64,000 nucleotides of DNA from Paraburkholderia madseniana (GTDB lineage Bacteria; Pseudomonadota; Gammaproteobacteria; Burkholderiales; Burkholderiaceae): contig NZ_VOSW01000024.1 of NCBI RefSeq assembly GCF_009690905.1, forward strand, positions 1 through 64,000, read 5' to 3'. Numbering within the stretch: position 1 is the stretch's first letter; each line of letters starts with the position of its first letter. Under the pieces are notes generated by a model that saw nothing but the letters and a program-made list of their open reading frames with translations, did no database searches and was not told the DNA's origin. Positions 8,965 to 17,482 of the stretch are shown here, in pieces. Both the position numbers and the translations under genes were made by a program.

Positions 8965-9009
8965 GGCATGCTTCCGCGTGCCGAGATCAGACTTGCTAGC
9001 GGCACTGCT

Positions 9010-10542
9010 CTACTTCGCGACCGCGTCCATGGCCCAAAAACGAAATACCCCTTTGCCCGCTTTCTTTGCGTCGTACAAGGCCGCATCAGCCCGCTTCTTC
9101 AACAGTTCAAGGGGCTCGTGTTCTGTTGCGAAGGCAATGCCGATGCTCACGCCAATTTTCACCGTCGCGCCTGCTGATAGCGCATAGGGTTCGGATAGCT
9201 GCTGGATAATGCGCTGCGCAAGTGCGGCGGTGGAGGACGTGGTTGAGCTCTCAAGGACAATGGCGAATTCGTCGCCGCCGAGCCGTGCCACCAGCTCCCC
9301 TTGTCGCAGCGTCCGTCGCAATCGCTCGCCGACCATTTTCAGTACTTCGTCGCCCGCCGCGTGGCCAAAGCCGTCATTCACCTGTTTGAAGCTGTCCAGA
9401 TCGAGATACATCACCGCCAATGCCGGATCGTGATCGTCCGCGCACCGGGAAAGTTTCCACTCCAGTTGTTCGCGCAGGTAGCGTCGGTTCGGCAGACCTG
9501 TCAGCACGTCGTGACGGGCCCATTGAAGAATTCTGGCCTCGGCGGTCCTACGCTGCGTCACGTCCTCGATGATGATCACAGCGCTGCCGTCAGGCACCGG
9601 ATTGCGAGTCATCTCGAGCTGGCGGCCATCATTGAGATTCAGGTCAAGCGGAGCGTGTTTCTCCAACAGCCATGTCGTACACCGCTCGACAAGCTGCTTC
9701 CGGAGCGTTTCGCCATACTTCGCGAGCCCTAACTGACCAATGAACTCAGGGAGAGGGACATTGAGCTTCAGCATCTCGACAGGGGCGCCGAAAAGCTCTG
9801 CGGTTCGGCGATTGGCAATGATCACCTTCGCGGCGCTGTCGATGGTGCACAGCCCGTGCGGCATATACGCCAACGCCGCATCGAATTGGGCCCCAAGTTC
9901 AGCGTGCCTTTGTTCGGCCGTCATCAGGGCAACAAGCATCGCATAGTGGCGCCTGACCACCGAAGTCATCGCCGCAACGTACAGGCAAAGTGGTGGCACC
10001 AGAATCCACATTGCGCTACGGGAGGCGAGCAGCCCGGCCAGTCCAATGGGAATTGCCCCTAGGCAAATCTGCGCGATCGCCAGCCGGGGCAAGGCTGCAT
10101 TTCTTGATGCTATTCCGCCTAGAATCCCGGCCGTCACCATGACGGCGAGCGCTGCCAGTTCGCCGTCATGGGACAGGATGCAGCCCATCGTACCGAGGCC
10201 GAACAGCAGGCAGGCCAGTAGCGAAGGCGGGACGTATCGGACGGCCCACGGGCCAGGGTGAACCGCACCCGTACGGCTGCGCACGATGTAAGCACGAGCG
10301 ATCCCGAGCCGTGTTAACAGGAGGCCAATATCCGCCACGAGCCATAGCTCGGCCCACGTCTGATGCAGACGGATCGCGGCTACGAGCGCAATGAAACCGC
10401 TTGCGCCCCCCGACATGACGAGCGGCCGTATGTTTTCAAAGAGCGTCGACAGCAGTGACGAACGAACGGCGACCGTGACGTCGCCGTTGTGCGGCGCTGG
10501 CGTCGCAAGAATCGAATCGAGAATGAATGTCTTGCCGGGCAT
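9010..10542 (-). CDS. Membrane-bound PAS-GGDEF diguanylate cyclase
   Basis: The 510-residue protein has about six N-terminal membrane helices (residues 40-200), a PAS-like domain (about 215-330; FDAALAYMPHGLCTIDSAAKVIIANRRTAELFG read in parts) and a C-terminal GGDEF domain (345-505) with the intact active-site motif ARLGGDEFA. It should make cyclic di-GMP from two GTP at the inner membrane. The residues before the active site read RQGELVAR, so the product-inhibition motif RxxD is changed to RxxE and feedback may be weak. No EAL domain is present. An FNR-type box lies about 195 bases upstream. Confidence 0.9.
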   Translation of the reverse strand: MPGKTFILDSILATPAPHNGDVTVAVRSSLLSTLFENIRPLVMSGGASGFIALVAAIRLHQTWAELWLVADIGLLLTRLGIARAYIVRSRTGAVHPGPWAVRYVPPSLLACLLFGLGTMGCILSHDGELAALAVMVTAGILGGIASRNAALPRLAIAQICLGAIPIGLAGLLASRSAMWILVPPLCLYVAAMTSVVRRHYAMLVALMTAEQRHAELGAQFDAALAYMPHGLCTIDSAAKVIIANRRTAELFGAPVEMLKLNVPLPEFIGQLGLAKYGETLRKQLVERCTTWLLEKHAPLDLNLNDGRQLEMTRNPVPDGSAVIIIEDVTQRRTAEARILQWARHDVLTGLPNRRYLREQLEWKLSRCADDHDPALAVMYLDLDSFKQVNDGFGHAAGDEVLKMVGERLRRTLRQGELVARLGGDEFAIVLESSTTSSTAALAQRIIQQLSEPYALSAGATVKIGVSIGIAFATEHEPLELLKKRADAALYDAKKAGKGVFRFWAMDAVAK

Positions 10543-10737
10543 GCTATGACCGCATCTGAAATTTTCTGCCAGGCCGCGTCGAGTGACGACTGCTCCCTGT
10601 GTTTGCGGAGAAAGCAGTGCTCTTACCGGGCGCTCAATGCCACTTTTTCGTTAGAGAACGTTGAACTGAGGAACTCTCGCTTTAACCGGTTCGTCCCCGT
10701 ATGCGCGTTGACTATAAACACCCAATGGGCAACTCCG

Positions 10738-10751
10738 TTGATTTAAGTCAA
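10738..10751 (-). promoter_or_regulatory. FNR/ANR box
   Basis: TTGATTTAAGTCAA matches nine of ten consensus positions. It lies between the exbD stop and the diguanylate cyclase start at 10542, so the cyclase is the only gene it can precede. Confidence 0.5.
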
Positions 10752-10789
10752 AGGCATGAAAGGGGCATGAAGCGCAGGGCCGCGCTACG

Positions 10790-11212
10790 TCAATTCCGTG
10801 GCACCACGTTCGCCGTTATGACTGCGACGTGCGCGATGCCCGCATGGCCGATTCTGGCGAGCAGATTCGCAACAGCGCCGAATGGTTGGCTTTGATCGGA
10901 ACGCAGGTTCACCACGGTCGGGTCATCCCGCGCTGCGATGCGCTTGAGCGTCGGCTCCAGTTGGTCCGCGGCGATGTCGCGGCCGTCGATCGTGAGCTTG
11001 CCGTGTGCATCGAGGCTGACCGTCACCGCGTGATCACGCGCTTCGGGCGCGCTGGCTGCAACCTTCGGCAGATCGATATGCAGCCTTCTGGTCAACATCG
11101 GCGCCATGACCAGAAGAATCACGACGAGTACCAGCATGACGTCGACGAGCGGCGTGATGTTGATTTCAGCGAGCGGTTGGTCCGTGTCTTTTGCGTTCGA
11201 ACGGGAAATCAT
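10790..11212 (-). CDS. exbD: ExbD-type biopolymer transport protein
   Basis: The 140-residue inner-membrane protein has one N-terminal helix carrying the family motif (NITPLVDVMLVLVVILLVMAP), including the conserved Asp used for proton flow. A periplasmic domain follows. With ExbB and TonB it forms the motor that energises outer-membrane receptors. Its ATG overlaps the exbB stop by four bases (ATGA). It is the last gene of tonB-exbB-exbD, a unit headed by a sigma-54 promoter and facing a divergent receptor gene. Confidence 0.93.
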   Translation of the reverse strand: MISRSNAKDTDQPLAEINITPLVDVMLVLVVILLVMAPMLTRRLHIDLPKVAASAPEARDHAVTVSLDAHGKLTIDGRDIAADQLEPTLKRIAARDDPTVVNLRSDQSQPFGAVANLLARIGHAGIAHVAVITANVVPRN

Positions 11213-11919
11213 GTGAGTACCTCCGCCCGATGAGCGCCCGTCACCGCGCGAAAACCGTTGCGTTGCGCAACGTTGACGAGATCCGCGGCGTAGTCCTCGA
11301 GATCGGCAATCGAGATGTGAACGCGGCGCACAAAGAGGTTATAGGCCAGAGCAGCGGGGATGGCGACGGCGATCCCGATTCCCGTCGCAGTCAGTGCTTG
11401 CCCGACCGGGCCGGCGACCCCTTCGATCCCGCTCGCGCTGCCCACAGCGACCGCGTGCAGTGCATGGATAATGCCGAACACCGTGCCGAACAGGCCGATA
11501 AACGGCGCGGTAGTGGCAATCGATGCAAGCAGCGCCAAGCCGCGTTCAAGCGTGCGCCTTTCTCTTTGGATCTGTTGGTTCAGGAAGCGATCGAGCAATT
11601 CGTGGCGGTCCCAGGCCACGAATTCTGCATTGGCCGCTGCCGTCTCCGCTGGGGCGGTGCCCGACCATGCGGCGAAGCCGGCGCGCGCCACGCGCGCCTT
11701 CGGACACTCCGAAGCGTGTGACGGGCTACCTGGCATGCCCGACGGATCGCGCTCGGCAGCGCTCCAGAAGAGCGCTGTGAAGCGCCGGTTCTCAGAAGCA
11801 AGATGCCAGTACGCGCAGCCTTTGTACAAAATCAGCCACCACGTCAGCAACGAACATGCTGCGAGCAAGCAAAGCGAAGCGTCGACAATGAGCTGTGTGG
11901 CGACGTCAGATATGTTCAT
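11209..11919 (-). CDS. exbB: ExbB-type biopolymer transport protein (MotA/TolQ/ExbB family)
   Basis: The 236-residue protein has three membrane helices: one near residues 12-35 and a pair near 135-160 and 180-205. The second helix region shows the family pattern ATTAPFIGLFGTVFGI followed by GIGIAVAIPAALAYN. It forms the pentameric channel around ExbD. The start MNISDVATQL at 11919 lies two bases after the tonB stop and is preceded by TTGGAGCC, making it preferable to the upstream start inside tonB. Confidence 0.93.
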   Translation of the reverse strand: MNISDVATQLIVDASLCLLAACSLLTWWLILYKGCAYWHLASENRRFTALFWSAAERDPSGMPGSPSHASECPKARVARAGFAAWSGTAPAETAAANAEFVAWDRHELLDRFLNQQIQRERRTLERGLALLASIATTAPFIGLFGTVFGIIHALHAVAVGSASGIEGVAGPVGQALTATGIGIAVAIPAALAYNLFVRRVHISIADLEDYAADLVNVAQRNGFRAVTGAHRAEVLT

Positions 11920-11921
11920 GG

Positions 11922-12809
11922 TCAGGCTCCAAGTTTGAATTCGATGGGTACCTGGACCCATCCATCGACCGGCTGAGCGCCACGGCGAGCCGGCGCAAAT
12001 CGCCAGTTGGTGACGGCTTCGAGTGCCGCGTCATCGAGCGACTCGTGGCCGCTCGACGACGCGAGTCCGACGTGGTCTGGCCGGCCGCTGGCCAGCACGT
12101 GAACCTTAAGCATGACGGTGCCTTGCCAGCCGCGTTGTTGAGCCACGCCTGGGTAGGTCGGCGCGGGATTGTGCAGGTAAGCAGCGCCGAAGCTCGGTTC
12201 GGTGAGCGGTTCCTGTGCCGGCTGGGAGTCCGGCGATTGTGCTGCCGACGCATTGCGTGCTTCGCGACCGGTATCTGTGGACACCGGTTGTGGCGTCGCT
12301 CTCGGAGCTGCAGTCGAGGGCGCAGGCTGCCGCTTCGATTCATTGTTCGGCGCGGTCTTTGCGAGCGGTTTCGATGGCGAAGCCTGAGCCGAGTTTCTCG
12401 GAGTGGTCATATCTCTTGCACGGCGCAGCGGGATCGAGGGCGGTGGCGCGGGAGATGCCATAGCCGGCGTCAGGTCGGCGTTGCGGTCTGCTGTTCGTGT
12501 TGAAATCGCGGCCGGTGGCGGTACGGTACCCCCTACATCGAATTGCAGGTCCAGTGGATGCGGCGCCGTGTATTCCAGGTTTTCCACGGACACGCGCCAT
12601 GCCTTGAGCACAACCGTGCAATGGACGGCAAGCACGACTAACGCAATGGCATGCGCGCGTGCTCCCCGAAGGTCGCTGAAAACGCGGCTGGTGTGCGGCG
12701 GGAGTCGGCTCGCTGCGACGCGCACCGGCGGGTTCGCCGCCAAGGCGCACTGAAGGCCACGCACTCTGCGTCGCGCCGCGTTTGCACCTTTCAGTGTTGA
12801 AGTGATCAT
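11922..12809 (-). CDS. tonB: TonB energy-transducing protein
   Basis: The 295-residue protein has a single N-terminal signal-anchor (AHAIALVVLAVHCTVVLKAW), a long Pro/Ala/Thr-rich periplasmic spacer and a C-terminal TonB domain (YPGVAQQRGWQGTVMLKV, then LDDAALEAVTNWRFAPA). It should span the periplasm and drive the TonB-dependent receptor encoded divergently at 13123. The ATG at 12809 is chosen because it lies 36 bases after a good -24/-12 element. Dedication to the neighbouring receptor is inferred from position and shared promoter type. Confidence 0.92.
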   Translation of the reverse strand: MITSTLKGANAARRRVRGLQCALAANPPVRVAASRLPPHTSRVFSDLRGARAHAIALVVLAVHCTVVLKAWRVSVENLEYTAPHPLDLQFDVGGTVPPPAAISTRTADRNADLTPAMASPAPPPSIPLRRARDMTTPRNSAQASPSKPLAKTAPNNESKRQPAPSTAAPRATPQPVSTDTGREARNASAAQSPDSQPAQEPLTEPSFGAAYLHNPAPTYPGVAQQRGWQGTVMLKVHVLASGRPDHVGLASSSGHESLDDAALEAVTNWRFAPARRGAQPVDGWVQVPIEFKLGA

Positions 12810-12844
12810 GCACGCCACCCCCGGATTCTGATTGCCATTCGGAT

Positions 12845-12860
12845 CGCAACATGTGTGCCG
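12845..12860 (-). promoter_or_regulatory. Sigma-54 promoter of tonB-exbB-exbD
   Basis: Read on the minus strand the sequence is CGGCAC-ACATG-TTGCG. It has the GG and GC dinucleotides exactly ten bases apart and close agreement with TGGCAC-N5-TTGCW. Transcription would start about 25 bases before the tonB ATG. Confidence 0.65.
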
Positions 12861-12932
12861 GTCGTGAAGACGCGCGTGCGGCCTTGTTTCGATCAAGCGC
12901 GGACCGAAGGCGCGCGTTCAGTGTTCCCGTTC

Positions 12933-12967
12933 GCAACACCGCTGTACCAATTCGACACAGGTGTCAC
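12933..12967. promoter_or_regulatory. Candidate enhancer (UAS) between tonB and receptor promoters
   Basis: GCAACACCGCTGT at 12933-12945 and the dyad GACACAGGTGTC at 12954-12965 lie between two divergent sigma-54 promoters, roughly 75-95 bases from one and 60-90 from the other. The first resembles CAACACCGGTTGTCAC in the dehydrogenase intergenic region, and the second shares its ending GTCAC. Binding by the AcoR-type activator is inferred. Confidence 0.4.
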
Positions 12968-13024
12968 ATGAGCGAAGGCAAACGCGGTACAGCGTTCGAC
13001 ATCGCGTCGCATAGCGTCGATCTC

Positions 13025-13040
13025 CGGCATCGATGTTGCT
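13025..13040 (+). promoter_or_regulatory. Sigma-54 promoter of the TonB-dependent receptor gene
   Basis: CGGCAT-CGATG-TTGCT shows the GG-N10-GC spacing of a -24/-12 promoter. It lies 83 bases before the receptor ATG. Confidence 0.65.
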
Positions 13041-13122
13041 TGGAAGTGGGTACATCGAAAACCGCAATCAAAGAACATACCGCGCAGGACCATGAAGTCG
13101 ATGCGCGCCACGGAGGAGACAC

Positions 13123-15408
13123 ATGAAGTCGCATCGCGACGACTGGCGGCGTACGCGCATCGCCACCGCCATAGCGGGCATACTCGCCATGGCCCAGGGT
13201 ACTTGTGCAGTGGCGCAAGACGAACCCGCATCGTCGTCCTCGCAGGTGATGCCGGTCGTGACCGTGGTCGGCACCGCACCGCTGACCGGCCTCGGCATGC
13301 CGCTCACCGAAGTGCCTGCCGCGGTGCAGATCGTCAGCGCGAAGGACATCGAGGCGCAACACCCGAATACCATCACGGCCTACCTGGAGCAGAACGTCAC
13401 AAGCGTGACGCTCAATTCAAGTCAGGGCAACCCCTATCAGCCGGACGTCAACTATCGCGGCTTCACCGCTTCGCCGCTTCTCGGCACACCTCAAGGCCTG
13501 TCGGTGTTCCAGGACGGCGTAAGGATCAACGAGCCATTCGGCGACGTGGTCAACTGGGACCTGCTCGCGCAATCGGCGATCGAACGCATCGAGGTGATGC
13601 CCGGGTCCAATCCAGTATTCGGTTTGAACACGCTAGGCGGCGCGATCGCCATCACCACCAAAAATGGCCGCGATAATCCCGGCGGCAGCGTCGAAGTGGA
13701 GGGCGGCTCGTTCGGACGCAGGAGCGTGGTCTTAACGCAAGGTGGCCAGTACGGACGCTTTGACTATTTTGTCACCGCTAACGACGAGGCCGATCAGGGT
13801 TGGGCCGACCACAACCCCAGCCGCGTGAAGCAGCTATTCGGCAAGGTGGGCTATACGGACCCGCGCACCACGGTCGAGCTGAGCCTCACCGCAGCCGACA
13901 ATCAGTTGCAAGGTACCCAGACCATTCCGCGCTCGTTTCTCGGCAATACGCGCCAACCTTATACGTATCCCGATGAGAATCAGAATCGCGCGATCATGCT
14001 GAACCTGTCGGGCAAACATGACTTCAGCGATGCGTTGCAGCTCTCCGGCGACGCGTACTACCGGCACTACAACAACAACAACCTCAGCAGCAACGTCAAT
14101 GGAGATTATGGTTCCATCGATCCGGCGACGGGCGCGATCGATACTGTACCTGCGCAGAACGCGCACTCAGTGATCTCGCAGGACAGTTATGGCTTCGCCC
14201 TGCAATTGAGCGTCACCGGAAAAGTCGCGGGGATGGACAATCAGTTGACGGCGGGTGTCAGCGGCGATTTTGCGAACACCGGCTTCGCGCAGTACACGCA
14301 GAATGCTCAGTTCGCCTCGGATCGCCAGACCGTCGGGACCAGCGGCTTCAGCCTGAAAACCGACGCATCGACGCGGAACAGCAATCTCGGTGTGTTCGTG
14401 ACCGATACGCTTTCGTTGACCCGCACGATTGCGCTGACGGCCTCGGCGCGCTACAACCACGCTAGCGTCGATATCGAGGATCGCAGCGGCATGCAGCCCC
14501 TGTTGAATGGCTCGCACAGTTTTTCGCGGATCAATCCTGCGGTGGGCATCACCTATAACCCGGCGCCCTGGTTGACGGCTTATGCCAACTACAGCGAGGG
14601 CACACGTACGCCGACCGCGATCGAGCTGGCCTGCGCCGACCCGGCTGCGCCCTGTTCGCTGCCGAACGATTTCATTGCCGACCCCGCGTTAAAGCCGGTC
14701 ATATCGCGGACCTTCGAGGCGGGCGCGCGCGGAACGCTATCGTCGGCAATTCACTGGAGCGCGGCATTGTTCCGCACCGAACTTCACGATGACATAGCGT
14801 TTGTCAGCAGTAATGGAGCATCGACCTCGACCGGATACTTCCAGAACATCGGCGCCACACGGCGGCAAGGGTTCGAAATTAACGCACGCGCGCAGACAGG
14901 TCCGCTTACTGTGAACGCAGGCTATACCTATCTGCGCGCAACCTATCAAAGCAGCTTTGTCGAGCAAAGCGCGAGCAACTCGAGCGCTACCGCCCAGGGC
15001 AACATTACGGTGCACCCGGGCGACCGTATTCCCGGCATTCCGGAAAACACGCTGAAGTTGCGTCTGGATTATGCGGCTACCGCGAAATGGAGTGTGGGAG
15101 CAAACATACTCTATCGCAGCTCGATATTCGCCCGTGGCGACGAGAACAATCAGGACAGTAATGGGCGTATCGCGGGCTATGCGATCGTCGATCTGGACAC
15201 GACCTATCAGGTCACGAAGCAACTGCAGCTATTCGCGCATGTGAACAATCTGTTCGACAAACGCTACGCCGACTTCGGCATCCTCGGGCAGAATTTTTTC
15301 AATGGCCCCGGCCATTCGTTCTCGCCCGATGCGGTGACCAACGAACAGTTTCTCGGTGTGGGTGCGCCGCGCGGCGTATGGGTTGGATTGCGCTATGCGT
15401 GGAAGTAA
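13123..15408 (+). CDS. TonB-dependent outer-membrane receptor of the alcohol-oxidation island
   Basis: The 761-residue protein starts at an ATG preceded by GGAGGAGA and has a signal peptide with cleavage near AVAQ. A TonB-box-like MPVVTVVG follows, then a plug domain (about 60-180; VPAAVQIVSAKDIE, RIEVMPGSNPVFGLNTLGGAI) and a 22-strand barrel ending with an aromatic residue near the C-terminus (WVGLRYAWK). It should import a scarce ligand. Siderophores are the usual cargo. However, it sits between a dedicated tonB system and a lanthanide-type PQQ dehydrogenase with a matching sigma-54 promoter, so a lanthanide chelate or PQQ is a more specific inference. Iron or vitamin uptake cannot be excluded. 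Confidence 0.92.
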   Translation: MKSHRDDWRRTRIATAIAGILAMAQGTCAVAQDEPASSSSQVMPVVTVVGTAPLTGLGMPLTEVPAAVQIVSAKDIEAQHPNTITAYLEQNVTSVTLNSSQGNPYQPDVNYRGFTASPLLGTPQGLSVFQDGVRINEPFGDVVNWDLLAQSAIERIEVMPGSNPVFGLNTLGGAIAITTKNGRDNPGGSVEVEGGSFGRRSVVLTQGGQYGRFDYFVTANDEADQGWADHNPSRVKQLFGKVGYTDPRTTVELSLTAADNQLQGTQTIPRSFLGNTRQPYTYPDENQNRAIMLNLSGKHDFSDALQLSGDAYYRHYNNNNLSSNVNGDYGSIDPATGAIDTVPAQNAHSVISQDSYGFALQLSVTGKVAGMDNQLTAGVSGDFANTGFAQYTQNAQFASDRQTVGTSGFSLKTDASTRNSNLGVFVTDTLSLTRTIALTASARYNHASVDIEDRSGMQPLLNGSHSFSRINPAVGITYNPAPWLTAYANYSEGTRTPTAIELACADPAAPCSLPNDFIADPALKPVISRTFEAGARGTLSSAIHWSAALFRTELHDDIAFVSSNGASTSTGYFQNIGATRRQGFEINARAQTGPLTVNAGYTYLRATYQSSFVEQSASNSSATAQGNITVHPGDRIPGIPENTLKLRLDYAATAKWSVGANILYRSSIFARGDENNQDSNGRIAGYAIVDLDTTYQVTKQLQLFAHVNNLFDKRYADFGILGQNFFNGPGHSFSPDAVTNEQFLGVGAPRGVWVGLRYAWK

Positions 15409-15444
15409 AGCGGGGATGCGGGCCGCGACGTATATAACCACTTG

Positions 15445-15472
15445 TCTGGAGCGGGTCTCACACCGCTCCAGA
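15445..15472. terminator. Hairpin between convergent receptor and aldehyde dehydrogenase genes
   Basis: TCTGGAGCGG and CCGCTCCAGA form a perfect ten-base stem with an eight-base loop, placed exactly between two convergent genes. No clear T-run follows on either side, so it may act as a weak bidirectional terminator or mRNA-end stabiliser. Confidence 0.5.
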
Positions 15473-15487
15473 TCCGTGCGTAGTGGG

Positions 15488-17008
15488 CTAGAAGAAACCC
15501 AGCGGCTGCTCGCTATAGCTGACGAGCAGATTCTTGGTCTGCTGATAGTGGTCGAGCATCATCTTGTGAGTCTCGCGACCAATGCCGGACTGTTTGTAGC
15601 CGCCGAATGCCGCGTGCGCCGGATAGGCGTGATAGCAATTCGTCCATACGCGGCCTGCCTGGATTTCCCGGCCGAAGCGATAGGCACGTGTACCGTCGCG
15701 AGTCCATACACCGGCGCCGAGGCCATACAGCGTATCGTTGGCGATTTCGAGCGCTTCCTCTTCGTTTTTGAATGTCGTCACCGACACCACCGGCCCGAAG
15801 ATTTCTTCCTGGAAGATACGCATCTTGTTGTGGCCACGGAAAACAGTCGGCTTCACGTAGTAGCCTTTGCTCAGTTCGCCGCCGAGCGTATTGCGTTCAC
15901 CGCCGATCAGACACTCAGCGCCTTCCTGCTTGCCGAGATCGATGTATGAGAGGATTTTTTCGAGCTGTTCCTCCGAAGCCTGGGCGCCGATCATTGTCTT
16001 CGTGTCGAGCGGATGCCCCTGCCTGATTGCGGCGACGCGCTTCAGGGCACGCTCCATGAAGCGGTCGTAGATTTTTTCATCGATCAGTACACGCGATGGG
16101 CACGTGCATACTTCACCCTGATTTAACGCAAACATCGCGAAACCTTCGAGTGCTTTGTCGAAGTAGCCGTCGTCGCGATCCATCACATCGGCGAAGAAAA
16201 TGTTCGGGCTCTTGCCACCGAGTTCGAGCGTCACCGGGATGATGTTCTGGCTCGCATACTGCATGATCAGGCGGCCTGTGGATGTCTCGCCCGTGAAGGC
16301 AATCTTCGCGATGCGCTTGCTCGACGCGAGCGGCTTGCCGGCTTCGAGGCCAAAACCGTTGACCACGTTCAGCACACCCGGCGGCAGCAGGTCCTGGATC
16401 AGTTCCATCAACACCAGGATCGATGCAGGAGTTTGCTCGGCAGGCTTGAGCACGATGCAGTTCCCCGCGGCCAGCGCGGGCGCGATCTTCCACACCGCCA
16501 TCAGGATCGGGAAATTCCACGGAATGATCTGACCGACCACACCGAGCGGCTCGTGGAAATGATAAGCCACGGTATCGGCATCGATCTCTGAGAGCGTTCC
16601 TTCCTGTGCGCGAATGCAACCGGCGAAATAGCGAAAGTGGTCGATCGCGAGCGGGATGTCGGCGGCGAGCGTTTCGCGGATCGGCTTGCCATTGTCGATC
16701 GATTCGGCAAACGCGATGCGCGAGAGGTTCTGCTCCATGCGGTCGGCAATACGGTTCAGGATCGTTGCGCGCACGGCCGGCGCGGTATCGGCCCAGGCTT
16801 TGCGGGCGCGGTGGGCGGCATCGAGGGCGAGTTCGATATCTTCTTCTGTCGAGCGTGGGATCGACGTAAAGGCTTCGCCGGTGATGGGCGACACGTTGTC
16901 GAAGTATTCGCCGCGCACCGGCGGAACCCAGTTGCCGCCTATGAAATTGGCGTACTGCCGCGCATACGGAAATTCGACGTCGAGAAACTGCATATCTGCG
17001 TGGTTCAT
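15488..17008 (-). CDS. NAD-dependent aldehyde dehydrogenase, ExaC/AcoD type
   Basis: The 506-residue cytoplasmic enzyme has the expected length of the acetaldehyde dehydrogenase ExaC/AcoD group. The Rossmann motif (FTGETSTG), the catalytic Glu in LELGGKSPN and the catalytic Cys in [10 protein letters not shown] are intact. It should oxidise the aldehyde produced by the divergent PQQ alcohol dehydrogenase to the acid. The ATG at 17008 follows TTGGAGGAG, and longer starts lack this. A -24/-12 element lies about 100 bases upstream. The ExaC-type sequence favours ethanol or other short alcohols as the physiological substrate. Confidence 0.93.
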   Translation of the reverse strand: MNHADMQFLDVEFPYARQYANFIGGNWVPPVRGEYFDNVSPITGEAFTSIPRSTEEDIELALDAAHRARKAWADTAPAVRATILNRIADRMEQNLSRIAFAESIDNGKPIRETLAADIPLAIDHFRYFAGCIRAQEGTLSEIDADTVAYHFHEPLGVVGQIIPWNFPILMAVWKIAPALAAGNCIVLKPAEQTPASILVLMELIQDLLPPGVLNVVNGFGLEAGKPLASSKRIAKIAFTGETSTGRLIMQYASQNIIPVTLELGGKSPNIFFADVMDRDDGYFDKALEGFAMFALNQGEVCTCPSRVLIDEKIYDRFMERALKRVAAIRQGHPLDTKTMIGAQASEEQLEKILSYIDLGKQEGAECLIGGERNTLGGELSKGYYVKPTVFRGHNKMRIFQEEIFGPVVSVTTFKNEEEALEIANDTLYGLGAGVWTRDGTRAYRFGREIQAGRVWTNCYHAYPAHAAFGGYKQSGIGRETHKMMLDHYQQTKNLLVSYSEQPLGFF

Positions 17009-17109
17009 GCCTGACTCCTCCAATGATTGTGTGACTGGTGTCGATGGAGACGGTCCGCGTTGGCTCGACGTATCCGCCGTGCTGACACACTTCATCGTGC
17101 GGGGCATTC

Positions 17110-17125
17110 AGCGAGAAGCGTGCCA
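17110..17125 (-). promoter_or_regulatory. Sigma-54 promoter of the aldehyde dehydrogenase gene
   Basis: The minus-strand sequence TGGCAC-GCTTC-TCGCT has a perfect -24 half and one mismatch in the -12 half, with GG-N10-GC spacing. It lies just over 100 bases before the ATG at 17008. Confidence 0.55.
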
Positions 17126-17290
17126 TTCGGTCCTGTTTGCGTCGCGGCAGGCGTCAGGCGAACTCAGATGTCGACCACCACGCGCGACGCATACGTCGCC
17201 GCGAGTGGATCGCCTCCACGTGCCGCTTGCTACGTCCGTGTGGTAACTGTCATTTTTAGCAACACATCCTCGCTCGACTGCGCCAGCGTG

Positions 17291-17306
17291 CAACACCGGT
17301 TGTCAC
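17291..17306. promoter_or_regulatory. Candidate enhancer (UAS) between the two dehydrogenase promoters
   Basis: CAACACCGGTTGTCAC is an imperfect dyad around ACCGGT. It lies about 80 bases before the alcohol dehydrogenase -24 element and about 165 bases from that of the aldehyde dehydrogenase. Related sequences occur upstream of the receptor/tonB promoters and, as GGACACCGACT at 24011-24021, upstream of pqqA. Confidence 0.4.
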
Positions 17307-17382
17307 TCCGCGATGACCGCGCAATCGCGTAGCAGCGCCCGTCCTTATGATCCGCGACGGCTCGCGGCAACGCCACTGCCAA

Positions 17383-17398
17383 TGGCACGCGACTTGCC
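17383..17398 (+). promoter_or_regulatory. Sigma-54 promoter of the PQQ alcohol dehydrogenase gene
   Basis: TGGCAC-GCGAC-TTGCC is an almost perfect -24/-12 element with the GG-N10-GC spacing. It lies about 85 bases before the ATG at 17483. Confidence 0.75.
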
Positions 17399-17482
17399 TT
17401 GAATGGTCAGCAGCCAGTCTGCATTCACTAGACGATGGCGCCGCCGCACGGCCTCGCGTCGACAACTCAACAGGAGACAAGG

